Below are positions 44,174-54,428 of a DNA stretch of 64,000 bases, piece after piece; the stretch's first letter is position 1, and every line of letters begins with the position of its first letter. The notes beneath the pieces were generated by a model. The model saw only the letters and a list, made by a program, of their open reading frames with translations. It ran no database searches and was not told the origin of the DNA. Source of the DNA: Adhaeribacter arboris (lineage in GTDB: Bacteria; Bacteroidota; Bacteroidia; Cytophagales; Hymenobacteraceae); assembly GCF_003023845.1 (NCBI RefSeq), contig NZ_PYFT01000001.1, positions 3,968,001-4,032,000 on the forward strand, given 5' to 3'. A program made the translations under genes and the position numbers.

Positions 44174-46591
44174 ATGTTTCGAAATTATTTTGTAATAGCA
44201 TTGCGTAATCTGCGTCGGCATAAAGCTTTTTCCGCGATCAATATTTTTGGTTTGGCGCTGGGCATGGCCACCTGCCTACTGATTGTATTATTTGTGCAGC
44301 ACGAATACAGCTACGACCGTTTTAACACCAAGGCCGACCGCATCGTGCGGGTAATTTTCCGGGGTTCTATTCAGAACGAAATGATGGAAGAAGCGCACGT
44401 GATGCCCCCGGTAGCGCAAGCCTTACGCACCGATTATCCTGAAGTACAAGAAGCTACCCGCCTGCGGCAATACGGTTCGCCGCGGATCGTGTACGGCGAT
44501 AAATCTTTCCGCGAAAACGCTTTTGCCTTCGTGGATGCCAATTTTTTTCAGGTATTTACTTTGCCTTTCGTACAGGGCGACCCTAAAACTGCTTTAACCC
44601 AGCCCAACAGCATTGTTATTTCGCAGGAAGTTGCCCGCAAGTTTTTTGGCACCGCCGACCCGATAGGTAAAGTACTTTATTTTAAAGACTTTAACGCTTC
44701 GCTGAAAGTAACCGGGGTCATTGAAAAAGTGCCCGCTAATTCGCATTTCCATTTTGCTATTTTTGCTTCCATGGCCAGTTTCCCGGATGCTAAATCACCT
44801 TCCTGGATGACTTCGGAGTTTTATACCTACCTGGTGCTGCCGAAAGGGTACGATTACAAGCAACTCGAAGCCAAACTGCCCCAGGTAGTAGAAAAATACA
44901 TGGGGCCGCAACTTTTGCAAGCCATAGGTACCAGTTTGGCCCATTTCCGGCAAAACGGCAACGATTTAGGTTTGTTTCTGCAACCGCTCACCAGCATTCA
45001 CCTGAACTCCCACCTGAAAGGCGAACTGGGCAACAACAGCAATAGGCAGTACATCTACATTTTTGGAGCAGTGGCTATTATCATGCTGCTGATTGCGGCC
45101 ATTAATTTCATGAATCTTTCTACGGCCAGCGCTTCCAAGCGGGCTAAAGAAGTAGGTATTCGCAAAGTGCTGGGCTCGGTAAAAAAAGAACTCATTACCC
45201 AGTTCCTCACCGAATCTATTATCCTCACCAGTATCGGGCTGGTTCTGGCGGTGGGTCTGGTGTACCTGGCTTTGCCACTTTTTAATAGTTTGGCGGGTAC
45301 TACTTTAACCCTCAATTTCTTTTCTAACACTTGGTTGCTCCCTTGTCTGCTATTTTTTGGCTTGTTCGTGGGTGTTTTAGCAGGCAGTTACCCGGCGTTT
45401 TTTTTATCGTCGTTTCGGCCGGTAGCGGTATTAAAAGGCCGGTTTACGGCGGGTAAAGAAAGTCTGAATTTGCGCAGCGGCCTGGTGGTTTTTCAGTTTT
45501 TTATTTCCATTGCTTTAATAATTGGTACCACTGTGGTATACCGGCAATTGCGCTACATCCAGAGCAAAGAATTAGGCTACAACCGCGGCCAGGTATTGTT
45601 ACTGCCGGAATATGCCTTAGGTAAAAAAGCCACTTTTTTCCGGCAGCAATTAGCGCAAGATGCCCGGGTAGTCAGCGTGAGCTCCTCTGGTTACCTGCCG
45701 GCTGGCCCAAGTAACAACAACAACTACATGGTTTATCCCAACGATAAAACCAGCCAATTAGTAAAAACTTTGCGCTACGAGGTAGATGACCAATATATTC
45801 CTACGCTGGGCATGAAGCTAGTGGCCGGCCGTAATTTTTCGCCCACTATGGCTACCGACTCCACGGGCATTATCTTAAACGAAAAAGCGGCCCTTGCTTT
45901 TGGCTGGGGTAAAAAAGCTTTGGGCCACACGCTCACTTATACCAATAACGAAGGCGTGAAAACCACTTACCGCGTGATTGGGGTAGTTAAAGATTTTCAT
46001 TTTAAATCTTTTCACGAGCCTATTTCGCCGCTGGTCATGACTTTGGGCCAGAATGGCGGAACCTTAATTGTCAAAGTAAAAACTACCGATATGGCCGGTT
46101 TATTAGCCACTGCCCGGAAACAATGGAACGCGCTAAGTCCCGAAGAGCCGTTTGATTATGCTTTCCTGGACGAACGTTTTAACCAGACGTACCAAGCCGA
46201 GCAACGCATTGGTAAAATCTTGGGGATTTTTGCCGGACTTACTATTTTTGTGGCCTGCCTGGGTTTATTCGGGTTGGCTACTTTTACCGCCGAGCAGCGC
46301 ACCAAAGAAATCGGAATCCGCAAAGTTCTGGGAGCATCGGTTCCGAACATTGTGACCTTACTTTCCCGCGATTTTTTAAAATTAGTGCTGCTAGCCAACC
46401 TGATTGCCTGGCCGCTGGCTGGGTATGTGATGCACCAATGGCTCCGGGAGTTTGCTTACCGCATTGATTTAGGCTGGTGGGTATTTGCTCTGGCGGGAGT
46501 AGCGGCTATGGTAGTGGCTTTGTTCACCGTGAGTTTTCAGGCAGTTAAAGCCGCAGTAGCCAACCCGGTAAACTCCCTGCGCAGTGAGTGA
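44174..46591 (+). CDS. MacB/FtsX-type ABC transporter permease 1
   Basis: 805 residues. N-terminal membrane helix (SAINIFGLALGMATCLLIV), a large periplasmic MacB_PCD domain (about 45-285), an FtsX domain (about 290-430) with AINFMNLSTASASKRAKEVG and IRKVLGSVKKELI, a second MacB_PCD-like segment (about 470-660) and a C-terminal FtsX domain with CLGLFGLATFTAEQRTKEIG. The double layout is the duplicated-permease type, eight helices in total. Such proteins need an ATPase (MacB/LolD type), which is not in this window. Likely extrusion of peptides, antibiotics or lipoproteins. First of four in tandem. Confidence 0.9.
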   Translation: MFRNYFVIALRNLRRHKAFSAINIFGLALGMATCLLIVLFVQHEYSYDRFNTKADRIVRVIFRGSIQNEMMEEAHVMPPVAQALRTDYPEVQEATRLRQYGSPRIVYGDKSFRENAFAFVDANFFQVFTLPFVQGDPKTALTQPNSIVISQEVARKFFGTADPIGKVLYFKDFNASLKVTGVIEKVPANSHFHFAIFASMASFPDAKSPSWMTSEFYTYLVLPKGYDYKQLEAKLPQVVEKYMGPQLLQAIGTSLAHFRQNGNDLGLFLQPLTSIHLNSHLKGELGNNSNRQYIYIFGAVAIIMLLIAAINFMNLSTASASKRAKEVGIRKVLGSVKKELITQFLTESIILTSIGLVLAVGLVYLALPLFNSLAGTTLTLNFFSNTWLLPCLLFFGLFVGVLAGSYPAFFLSSFRPVAVLKGRFTAGKESLNLRSGLVVFQFFISIALIIGTTVVYRQLRYIQSKELGYNRGQVLLLPEYALGKKATFFRQQLAQDARVVSVSSSGYLPAGPSNNNNYMVYPNDKTSQLVKTLRYEVDDQYIPTLGMKLVAGRNFSPTMATDSTGIILNEKAALAFGWGKKALGHTLTYTNNEGVKTTYRVIGVVKDFHFKSFHEPISPLVMTLGQNGGTLIVKVKTTDMAGLLATARKQWNALSPEEPFDYAFLDERFNQTYQAEQRIGKILGIFAGLTIFVACLGLFGLATFTAEQRTKEIGIRKVLGASVPNIVTLLSRDFLKLVLLANLIAWPLAGYVMHQWLREFAYRIDLGWWVFALAGVAAMVVALFTVSFQAVKAAVANPVNSLRSE

Positions 46592-46768
46592 GAATTTAAA
46601 TGAATGAATGTTGGAATGAGTGAATGAGTGAATGAATAGATAAATGACTGCATAGTAGCTAGTCTAATCATGCGCAAATAAAATTTATAGCATTAAAAAT
46701 TACTCGTTCATTATTCAATTATTCTACATTCAAAATTCACTCATCCACTCATTCAAGCATTTAAACAA
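46590..46768. repeat. GAATGAGT-type repeat cluster and inverted repeat between permeases 1 and 2
   Basis: Left part (46600-46650) is a degenerate tetramer run of GAAT/GAGT/GAAT units; right part (46704-46767) is its imperfect reverse complement (ATTCACTCATCCACTCATTC, then AAGCATTTAAAC mirrored by GAATTTAAATG). Together they can fold into a long hairpin over the whole gap. The same theme recurs at 49203-49340. Confidence 0.6.
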
Positions 46769-46780
46769 ATTATTACGTAT

Positions 46781-49204
46781 ATGTTTCAAAATTATCTCAA
46801 AATCGCTCTGCGCAACTTGTGGCGCAACAAAGCTTTCTCAGCCATTAATATTTTTGGATTGGCCATCGGCATTGCTACCTGTCTGGTGATTATGTTGTTC
46901 GTGGCCGATGAACTTAGCTACGACCGGTTTAATACCAAAGCCGACCGCATGGTGCGGATTATTTTTAAAGTTACCCTGAACGGGGAAACCCTGGAAACGC
47001 CTACGGCCGCGGCCCCCACCGGCGAAACGCTCCGGCGCGATTACCCCGAAGTAGAAGAAGCCACTCGGGTACGGGTAAATAGCGCGCCCATTATTTCGTA
47101 CCAAAACAATACCTTCAAGGAAGATAAGTTTGCCTACGCCGATGCGAATTTTTTTCAGGTGTTTACTTTGCCACTCATCCAAGGCGATGCTAAAACCGCT
47201 TTGCGGGAACCCAATACCGTGGTGATTACCCGGGCTACGGCGCAAAAGTATTTCGGCAACGAAAACCCAATGGGCAAAATCCTGCTGTTTAAAAACGAAA
47301 AAACCAGCTACAAAGTAACCGGCGTCATCGATAAAATACCCGCCAACTCGCATTTTCATTTTAATATGATTGCCTCTATGGCCGGTTTAGAAGAAGCCAA
47401 ACAAACCACCTGGATGAGCAATAATTTTAACACGTATTTGGTTTTGCGCCCTGGTTACGACTATAAACAACTGGAAGCCAAGTTTCCGCAGGTGATTGAA
47501 AAATACATGGGCCCCGAAGTGCAAAAAGCCATGGGCATGAGCCTGCAGCAGTTCCGGGAAAAAGGCGACGACGTGGGTTTGTTTCTGCAACCCATCACCG
47601 ATATTCATTTGCGGTCGGATTTAACCAACGACTTGGAGCCGGGCGGTGATATCCGGTACGTGTATATTTTTGGCGCGATTGCGGTATTTATGTTGCTCAT
47701 TGCGGCCATTAATTTCATGAACTTATCTACGGCGGGCGCTTCCAAGCGGGCCCGCGAAGTAGGCATCCGCAAAGTGTTGGGCTCGGTGAAGAAAGAATTA
47801 GTGCAGCAATTCCTGCTCGAATCTATTTTGCTGAGCGCCATTGCTTTAATCGTAGCCTTACTATTGGTGTATCTGGCCTTGCCGGTTTTCAACGATTTAG
47901 CGGGCAAAGAACTAAGCCTGGGTTTTACGGTTAATTTCTGGTTGTTACCCGGCTTGCTCTTGTTCGGACTACTCGTGGGCATATTGGCGGGCAGCTACCC
48001 GGCTTTTTTCCTGTCGTCCTTTCAGCCGGTAAAAGTTTTAAAAGGCGCTCTTACCGCCGGTAAAGAAAGTTTAAGCTTACGCAGCGGCTTGGTGGTGTTT
48101 CAGTTCTTTATTTCGGTGGCTTTAATGATTGGTACCACGGTCGTTTATCAACAACTCAATTACATCCAGAACAAGAAAGTAGGTTACGAAAAAGACCAGG
48201 TAGTGGTAGTACACGATACGTACGTGCTGGGCAAACAAGAAGAAGTATTCCGGCAGCAGCTCTTGCAAGACCCGCGGGTAGTAAATGCCAGCGTTTCGGG
48301 GTTTGTGCCCGTTGGCCCTTCTAATTCCGAAAACTCGGTGGTATTGCCCGAAAACAACGCCGCTCAAAGCGTGAGCACCCGGCAATACTTCGTGGATTAC
48401 AATTACATTCCTACGCTGGGCATGCAGCTGGTTACCGGCCGTAATTTCTCAAAAGATTTTGCTTCGGATTCTACCGGCATGGTCATTAACGAGGCGGCGG
48501 CCCGGGCCTTTGGTTGGGGAAAAAACATCCTGAACCGCAAAGTTTTCCGGTTTGTTAGTAACGAGGGCGATAAAAAAGAATACCACGTAATCGGCGTCGT
48601 CAAAGATTTTCATTTTGAATCGCTGCACGAACGCATTACGCCCCTGCTCATGATTATTAACAATAACTCCGGTTCTATTATCGTGAAAGCCAAAACCAAA
48701 GATATTGCCGGCCTGCTTACCTCTATGAAACAGCAGTGGAGCACTTTTACCGCCGACGCGCCTTTTGCTTATACGTTCATGGACGAGCGTTTTGCCGAAA
48801 CCTACCGGGCCGAGCAAAAAATCGGCCGCATCTTAACTATATTTTCGGGCCTTACCATTTTTGTGGCTTGTTTAGGTTTATTTGGCTTAGCTACGTTTAC
48901 CGCCGAGCAGCGCACCAAAGAAATTGGCATCCGCAAAGTATTAGGCGCCTCACTCACCAGTATCGTTTCCCTGCTTTCCAAAGATTTCTTAAAATTAGTA
49001 TTAATTGCCAATGTTCTGGCTTGGCCGATTGCCTGGTGGGCGATGCATAAGTGGTTACAGGATTTTGAGTACCGCACGACTATTGGCTGGTGGGTATTTG
49101 CTTTAGCCGGCGTGGGAGCCTTACTGATTGCTTTAATAACTATCAGTTTCCAAGCCATAAGAGCGGCCATCGCTAACCCGGTAAAGAGTTTGCGGAGTGA
49201 GTGA
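46781..49204 (+). CDS. MacB/FtsX-type ABC transporter permease 2
   Basis: 807 residues, same two-part plan as permease 1 and its closest paralogue (for example SAINIFGLAIGIATCLVIML, AINFMNLSTAGASKRAREVG, IRKVLGSVKKELVQQFLLES, CLGLFGLATFTAEQRTKEIG nearly line for line). The two differ mainly in the periplasmic segments that would contact the cargo. It starts 189 bases after permease 1 through a repeat-rich gap. No ATPase partner nearby. Confidence 0.9.
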   Translation: MFQNYLKIALRNLWRNKAFSAINIFGLAIGIATCLVIMLFVADELSYDRFNTKADRMVRIIFKVTLNGETLETPTAAAPTGETLRRDYPEVEEATRVRVNSAPIISYQNNTFKEDKFAYADANFFQVFTLPLIQGDAKTALREPNTVVITRATAQKYFGNENPMGKILLFKNEKTSYKVTGVIDKIPANSHFHFNMIASMAGLEEAKQTTWMSNNFNTYLVLRPGYDYKQLEAKFPQVIEKYMGPEVQKAMGMSLQQFREKGDDVGLFLQPITDIHLRSDLTNDLEPGGDIRYVYIFGAIAVFMLLIAAINFMNLSTAGASKRAREVGIRKVLGSVKKELVQQFLLESILLSAIALIVALLLVYLALPVFNDLAGKELSLGFTVNFWLLPGLLLFGLLVGILAGSYPAFFLSSFQPVKVLKGALTAGKESLSLRSGLVVFQFFISVALMIGTTVVYQQLNYIQNKKVGYEKDQVVVVHDTYVLGKQEEVFRQQLLQDPRVVNASVSGFVPVGPSNSENSVVLPENNAAQSVSTRQYFVDYNYIPTLGMQLVTGRNFSKDFASDSTGMVINEAAARAFGWGKNILNRKVFRFVSNEGDKKEYHVIGVVKDFHFESLHERITPLLMIINNNSGSIIVKAKTKDIAGLLTSMKQQWSTFTADAPFAYTFMDERFAETYRAEQKIGRILTIFSGLTIFVACLGLFGLATFTAEQRTKEIGIRKVLGASLTSIVSLLSKDFLKLVLIANVLAWPIAWWAMHKWLQDFEYRTTIGWWVFALAGVGALLIALITISFQAIRAAIANPVKSLRSE

Positions 49205-49340
49205 ATTTGGAATGAGTGAATGCTTGAATGATAGCAGAATAGTCATGGGGAATGATATAAAAAGAATGAAAACCTAATTTCTTTCGCTTCCAGTATTTGT
49301 TTTACATTCCCTCATTCAAGCATTCACTCATTCCAAATTC
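49203..49340. repeat. Perfect 29-bp inverted repeat between permeases 2 and 3
   Basis: The left arm 49203-49231 starts at the last base of the stop codon and begins GAATTTGGAATGAGTGAATG; it is the exact reverse complement of 49312-49340. An inner GGGAATG/CATTCCC (49248-49254 and 49305-49311) can extend pairing with a 16-base bulge. Further tetramer repeats follow to about 49360. The loop is 80 bases. Confidence 0.85.
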
Positions 49341-49372
49341 ATTCACTCATTCACTCATTTAATAATTTTCTT

Positions 49373-51793
49373 ATGCTGCGCAACTATCTCAAAATTGCCG
49401 TCCGAAACCTGCTTCGGCACAAAGGTTTTTCTTTTATAAATATTGCCGGCCTCACTCTGGGGCTCACGGCTTGTTTGTTAATTGGTTTATTTGTGCACGA
49501 TGAAAAACAATTTGATAAATTCCTGCCGGGAGGAGACCAAATTTACCGGATCTATATAGAGCGTACCAGCCACGAGGGCACCGAAAATAGCGCCGGTACG
49601 CCGCCTATGTTTACCACTACCTTACAACAGGAGTACCCCGAAGTAGCGGAAACCCTCCGCATCCTGCGCATACCGTCTAAAGACCTTTTCGAAGCGGGCG
49701 ATAAAAAATTGTACGAGGAAGGCGGCATTGCGCCCGATTCCACTTTTTTCGATTTTTTCCCGCTAGCCTTTACGCATGGCTCGCCGGTGAAAGCGCTGCA
49801 GGATCCAAATTCCATTGTTCTTTCCCAGAAAATGGCCGAAAGGTATTTTGGCCCGGAAAACCCGGTTGGTAAAATTATTTTATTTAACAAGGCCCTTTTT
49901 ACGGTAAAAGGAGTATTTAAAGAAAACCCAAAATTCCACTTATCCCTGAATTTTGTGGTTCCGCTGGCTTCCCAGCAAATTCCGAAAGAACGCATGGCCA
50001 GTTGGGGTTGGCAACAATTTTACAGTTATGTAAAACTTAAAAAAGAAGTAAATTCTAGGGCCGTAGAAGCTAAATTTCAAAAGCTGATTAAAGAAAAAGT
50101 ACATCCGCTTTTAAAAGACGGCGGTATGACCTACCTGCCCTTCTTGCAGCCTTTACATCAAGTACATTTATATTCTGCCGACTTTAAGTTTGACCTCTTA
50201 GTGATTAAAGGCAACAGCACGTATGTAAACGCCTTAAGCCTGGTAGCGCTTTTTATTTTACTCATTGCCTGTTTTAATTTTGTCAATCTGGCTACGGCTA
50301 AGTCCTTGCAGCGGGCCAAAGAAGTAGGCGTTCGGAAAGCCATTGGGGCCAGTCGCCAGCAGCTGATGGGGCAGTTTATTAGTGAAACCATGCTGCTTAC
50401 ATTTATCAGTATTTTTATTTCCGGGGTGCTTACTTCTTTGGCGTTACCCTGGCTAAACAGCTTTACCGGCAAGCAAATTACTTTTAATCTCCTGACCCAA
50501 CCAATGTTCCTGCTGTTGTTGCTCGCGCTTAACGGAGTAGTAGGTATTCTAGCCGGTTTTTACCCCGCCTTGGTTTTATCGGGTTTTAAACCGGTAAAGG
50601 TGCTGAAAGGAACCGTAGTACCGGATAGCTTACCCGGACAAATTCCCTGGCTGCGGCACGGCCTGGTGGTGGTTCAATTTTCCTTATCGGTTTTATTAAT
50701 TATTAGCGCCCTGATCGTTATCAATCAGGTAGATTACCTCCACCAGAAAGACTTAGGGTTTAACAAAGAAGAGATTATGTTTTTCCCGATGCGCGGGGAT
50801 AACATGAGCCAGAACCACGAAGCTTTTAAAAATGAACTGCTGCAAACTCCGGGAGTTTCTTCGGTTTCCATTGGCTATGGGTTTCCGGGGGATATGTTTG
50901 CCGGCGACGAAATAATTGTACCCCGGAATGGGGAACAAAAAGCCCAATCGGTTACCCAATTAATGGTCGACCATGATTACATTAAAACCTTGGGGCTGCA
51001 GGTAGTAGCCGGAAGAGATTTTTCGAAAAGCATAAAAACCGATGCCGATGCGGCTTATATTATTAACGAAACGGCCGTTACTTCTTTAGGCTTTGAAACC
51101 CCGCAAAAAGCGCTTGGTCAACCTTTATGGTGGAAGACCTGGGCCAACCAAGACTCGCTCAAAAAAGGAAAAATTATTGGGGTAGTAAAAGACTTTCATT
51201 ATAAAAGTTTATACGATAAAATAGAACCGGCCGTGCTGCAAATTTACCCGGATGCTTATTGGAAAGTAGCCGTGAAAGTAAAAACCGCTGGCCTCGAAAA
51301 TACACTCGCTCAGGTAAAAAATGCCTGGAGCAAGTTCTCCCCCGAATATCCCCTGGAATACAATTTCTTGGACGAAAATTTTAACCAAATGTACCAGGCC
51401 GATGATAAATTAAAATCGCTGCTTTCCCTATTTACCCTCGTCACCATTTTTGTGGCCTGCCTGGGCTTGTTTGGTTTAGCCGCTTATGCCGCCGAACGCC
51501 GCCGGAAAGAAATTGGTATCCGGAAGGTATTAGGCGCCAGTATGAATCAGATTGCGTTTCTTTTATCGAAAGATTTTATAAAATTAGTAGGCATTGCGCT
51601 GCTTATCGCTTCGCCGATTGCCTGGTATTGCATGGATAAGTGGTTGCAGGATTTTGCCTACCGCATTACGTTAAGTTGGGAAGTATTTGTGGCGGCTGGT
51701 TTGCTGGCCATTTTAATTGCCTTACTAACCGTCAGTTTTCAAGCTATAAAAGCCGCTGCGGTAAACCCGGTAGATTCGCTGCGCAGCGAGTAA
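49373..51793 (+). CDS. MacB/FtsX-type ABC transporter permease 3
   Basis: 806 residues, the same duplicated layout: N-terminal helix (FSFINIAGLTLGLTACLLIG), MacB_PCD domains and FtsX blocks CFNFVNLATAKSLQRAKEVG / VRKAIGASRQQLM and CLGLFGLAAYAAERRRKEIG. More distant from permeases 1 and 2 than they are from each other. Preceded by the 29-bp inverted repeat. Its stop is followed by 196 bases with nothing recognisable. Confidence 0.9.
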   Translation: MLRNYLKIAVRNLLRHKGFSFINIAGLTLGLTACLLIGLFVHDEKQFDKFLPGGDQIYRIYIERTSHEGTENSAGTPPMFTTTLQQEYPEVAETLRILRIPSKDLFEAGDKKLYEEGGIAPDSTFFDFFPLAFTHGSPVKALQDPNSIVLSQKMAERYFGPENPVGKIILFNKALFTVKGVFKENPKFHLSLNFVVPLASQQIPKERMASWGWQQFYSYVKLKKEVNSRAVEAKFQKLIKEKVHPLLKDGGMTYLPFLQPLHQVHLYSADFKFDLLVIKGNSTYVNALSLVALFILLIACFNFVNLATAKSLQRAKEVGVRKAIGASRQQLMGQFISETMLLTFISIFISGVLTSLALPWLNSFTGKQITFNLLTQPMFLLLLLALNGVVGILAGFYPALVLSGFKPVKVLKGTVVPDSLPGQIPWLRHGLVVVQFSLSVLLIISALIVINQVDYLHQKDLGFNKEEIMFFPMRGDNMSQNHEAFKNELLQTPGVSSVSIGYGFPGDMFAGDEIIVPRNGEQKAQSVTQLMVDHDYIKTLGLQVVAGRDFSKSIKTDADAAYIINETAVTSLGFETPQKALGQPLWWKTWANQDSLKKGKIIGVVKDFHYKSLYDKIEPAVLQIYPDAYWKVAVKVKTAGLENTLAQVKNAWSKFSPEYPLEYNFLDENFNQMYQADDKLKSLLSLFTLVTIFVACLGLFGLAAYAAERRRKEIGIRKVLGASMNQIAFLLSKDFIKLVGIALLIASPIAWYCMDKWLQDFAYRITLSWEVFVAAGLLAILIALLTVSFQAIKAAAVNPVDSLRSE

Positions 51794-51989
51794 TGTTTCC
51801 CCCCTAATTTATTCGATTGCCAGGATTAATAAAAACTAAATAAAAAAGTCTGTAACTTATTTAGAATACCTGAGTTACCCCTTCAAACTTAAATATTTTA
51901 TCAGAGCAGTCAAAGTACAGGCATTTATCACTGGGTAGTCTTTTAACCAGCTACAATAAGGTTCCGACCATTATCAAACTACTTTACTC

Positions 51990-54362
51990 ATGTTCAAAAA
52001 TTATTTTAAAACCGCCTGGCGGCATATTGTCCGGAATAAAGGGTACAGTGCGCTTAATATTTTGGGGTTGGGTACGGGCATGGCAGTAGCTTTGTTAATT
52101 GGCTTGTGGGTGCATTACGAGTATTCGTACGATAAATTTTTACCCGATTACGAACGCTTGTACCAGGTCCGCCGGAACTTTAACAGCAACGGCGACATCC
52201 TCAACTTTCCCACTACCTCGCTGGCTTTGGCCGATGCTCTGCGGAACGAAATTCCCGAGATGGAATACGTAGCCGAAACCGACTGGATGAATTCTCACGG
52301 TCTGAGGGTAGGCGATAAAAAAATTTTTCTGGCTGGCGGCCAGGTGAATAGCGATTTCCTGAAAATGTTCCCATATCCCTTACTCAAGGGTACTGCCGAT
52401 GTTGTTTTAAAAGATCCGTATTCGATTGTGCTGACGGAGTCAACCGCCAAAGCTTTGTTCGGAGATGAAAATCCGCTGAACCAAACGGTGCGGTTCAACA
52501 ACAAAAATGATTTAAAAGTTACCGGTATTTTAAAAGATTTGCCCGGTAACTCTACTTTCCAATTTAAATACCTGGTTCCTTTTAGTTATTACGAAGCCAC
52601 GGAGGCTTATGTAAAAGAACAGCGCCGGGGAAGTTTTGGCGAAAATTCGTATCAGATTTTTACCAAATTAAAACCTGGAACCACTTATGCCCAGGTAGCA
52701 CCCAAAATAAAGAATATTCAAAAGCGGGAGAAAGATAGTTTTAACGCGCAAAACTCGGAAGTGATTATGCAGCCGATGCAGAACTGGCATTTGTTCTCCG
52801 AATATATAAACGGCAAAGATACCGGTGGCTTTATTCAATACGTCCGGATGTTCCGTGTGATTGGGGTATTAATATTACTAATTGCCTGTATCAACTTTGT
52901 AAATTTAACTACGGCCCGGTCCGAGAAAAGAGCCCGCGAAGTGGGAGTGCGAAAAGCCATTGGCTCGCAGCGGAAAGATTTAGTTATTCAGTTTTTAGCG
53001 GAGTCGCTGGTGTTTGCTTTGCTGGCTTTTGTTTTGGCGCTTATTATGGTGCAACTGGCCTTGCCCGCCTTTAATACACTTACGGGTCGTACCATCCAGC
53101 TGCCGGTATTTAATATTAATTTCTGGCTAATTGCCTGGGGTAGTGTGTTGCTGACGGCTCTTCTGGCCGGTAGCCGGCCGGCTTTTTACTTTTCTTCCTT
53201 TAACCCGGTTAAAGTTTTAAAAGGTTCGCTGCACGTGGGCAAAGCCGCCGCCTTGCCCCGCAAAGTACTGGTGGTATTACAGTTTAGCTGTTCCATTACT
53301 TTAATTATTAGTACCATTATTATTTACCGGCAAATTCAGCATGCCAAAGACCGGCCTACTGGTTACGATTTAAACCGGTTGTTAGTAACCGAAATTAACA
53401 ACGACCTGAGTAAGAATTATACAATACTTAAAAATGAATTACAGCAGCAAGGTATTGTTTCGGAAATGACGCAGGCCAGCAGCCCGGCTACCGGTATTTA
53501 CTGGCACGGGGACATTGACCGTTGGCCGGGAAAACACGCTGGTGAGTCGGTAGAAATGGGTTTTATTGTGGTAAGCAATGATTATTTTAAAACGCTAGGC
53601 TTTCCTATTTTACAAGGGCGGGATTTTACGGGTGTTTCGGATACCATGAGCGTTATTTTGAACGAGATGGCTATTAAACGGATGCGTTTACAAGATCCGG
53701 TTAATCAAACCATTACCTTTAACGGCCGTCAAATGCGCATCGTAGGCGTAGCGAAAGATGCTTTAATGACCTCGCCGTTTGCCGCCGCCGAACCTTCTAT
53801 GTTTATGTATAGCCCTTATCCGCAAACGTTTATCACCTACCGCCTGGCGCCGAACATAAAAACTCAGGATGCTATTGCCCGGCTGAATACTATATTTAAT
53901 AAATACAGTCCGGCTTTTCCGTTCAGTTATCAGTTTGCCGACCAATCGTACGCGAACAAATTTGCCCAGGAAGAACTCATTGGCAAGCTCGCCGGAATTT
54001 TTGCCAGTTTCGCTATTTTTATTTCGTGCTTAGGCTTGTTTGGCCTGGCTGCTTACGTAGCCGAACAGCGCACCAAAGAAATTGGCATTCGTAAAGTATT
54101 AGGCGCCTCGGTGTGGCAGCTATGGCTTTTACTTTCCAGAGATTTTGTGTTGTTGGTCTTAATCAGTTGTGTGGTAGCCTCGCCGGTAGCCTGGTACTTT
54201 TTGCAAAACTGGCTGCAAAAATACACTTACCGCATTCACATTGGCCTCGCAGTATTTATTCTGGCAGGTATACTAGTCTTATTCATCACTATTTTTACAA
54301 TTAGTTTCCAGGCCATTAAAGCCGCTATGGCCAACCCGGTAAAAAGCCTAAAGACCGAATAA
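51990..54362 (+). CDS. MacB/FtsX-type ABC transporter permease 4
   Basis: 790 residues. SALNILGLGTGMAVALLIGL as first helix, then MacB_PCD, FtsX block CINFVNLTTARSEKRAREVG / VRKAIGSQRKDLV, second half ending in CLGLFGLAAYVAEQRTKEIG / IRKVLGASVWQLWLLLS and the C-terminal AIKAAMANPVKSLKTE common to the family. Closest to permease 3 in the first FtsX block. Followed after 66 bases by the head-GIN gene on the same strand, probably in the same transcript. Confidence 0.9.
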   Translation: MFKNYFKTAWRHIVRNKGYSALNILGLGTGMAVALLIGLWVHYEYSYDKFLPDYERLYQVRRNFNSNGDILNFPTTSLALADALRNEIPEMEYVAETDWMNSHGLRVGDKKIFLAGGQVNSDFLKMFPYPLLKGTADVVLKDPYSIVLTESTAKALFGDENPLNQTVRFNNKNDLKVTGILKDLPGNSTFQFKYLVPFSYYEATEAYVKEQRRGSFGENSYQIFTKLKPGTTYAQVAPKIKNIQKREKDSFNAQNSEVIMQPMQNWHLFSEYINGKDTGGFIQYVRMFRVIGVLILLIACINFVNLTTARSEKRAREVGVRKAIGSQRKDLVIQFLAESLVFALLAFVLALIMVQLALPAFNTLTGRTIQLPVFNINFWLIAWGSVLLTALLAGSRPAFYFSSFNPVKVLKGSLHVGKAAALPRKVLVVLQFSCSITLIISTIIIYRQIQHAKDRPTGYDLNRLLVTEINNDLSKNYTILKNELQQQGIVSEMTQASSPATGIYWHGDIDRWPGKHAGESVEMGFIVVSNDYFKTLGFPILQGRDFTGVSDTMSVILNEMAIKRMRLQDPVNQTITFNGRQMRIVGVAKDALMTSPFAAAEPSMFMYSPYPQTFITYRLAPNIKTQDAIARLNTIFNKYSPAFPFSYQFADQSYANKFAQEELIGKLAGIFASFAIFISCLGLFGLAAYVAEQRTKEIGIRKVLGASVWQLWLLLSRDFVLLVLISCVVASPVAWYFLQNWLQKYTYRIHIGLAVFILAGILVLFITIFTISFQAIKAAMANPVKSLKTE

Positions 54363-54428
54363 TATTCAACGTAAAACTATACTAACCCCAACGGTTAAAA
54401 ACTTTACTTATCTTTAAAAACTACTATT

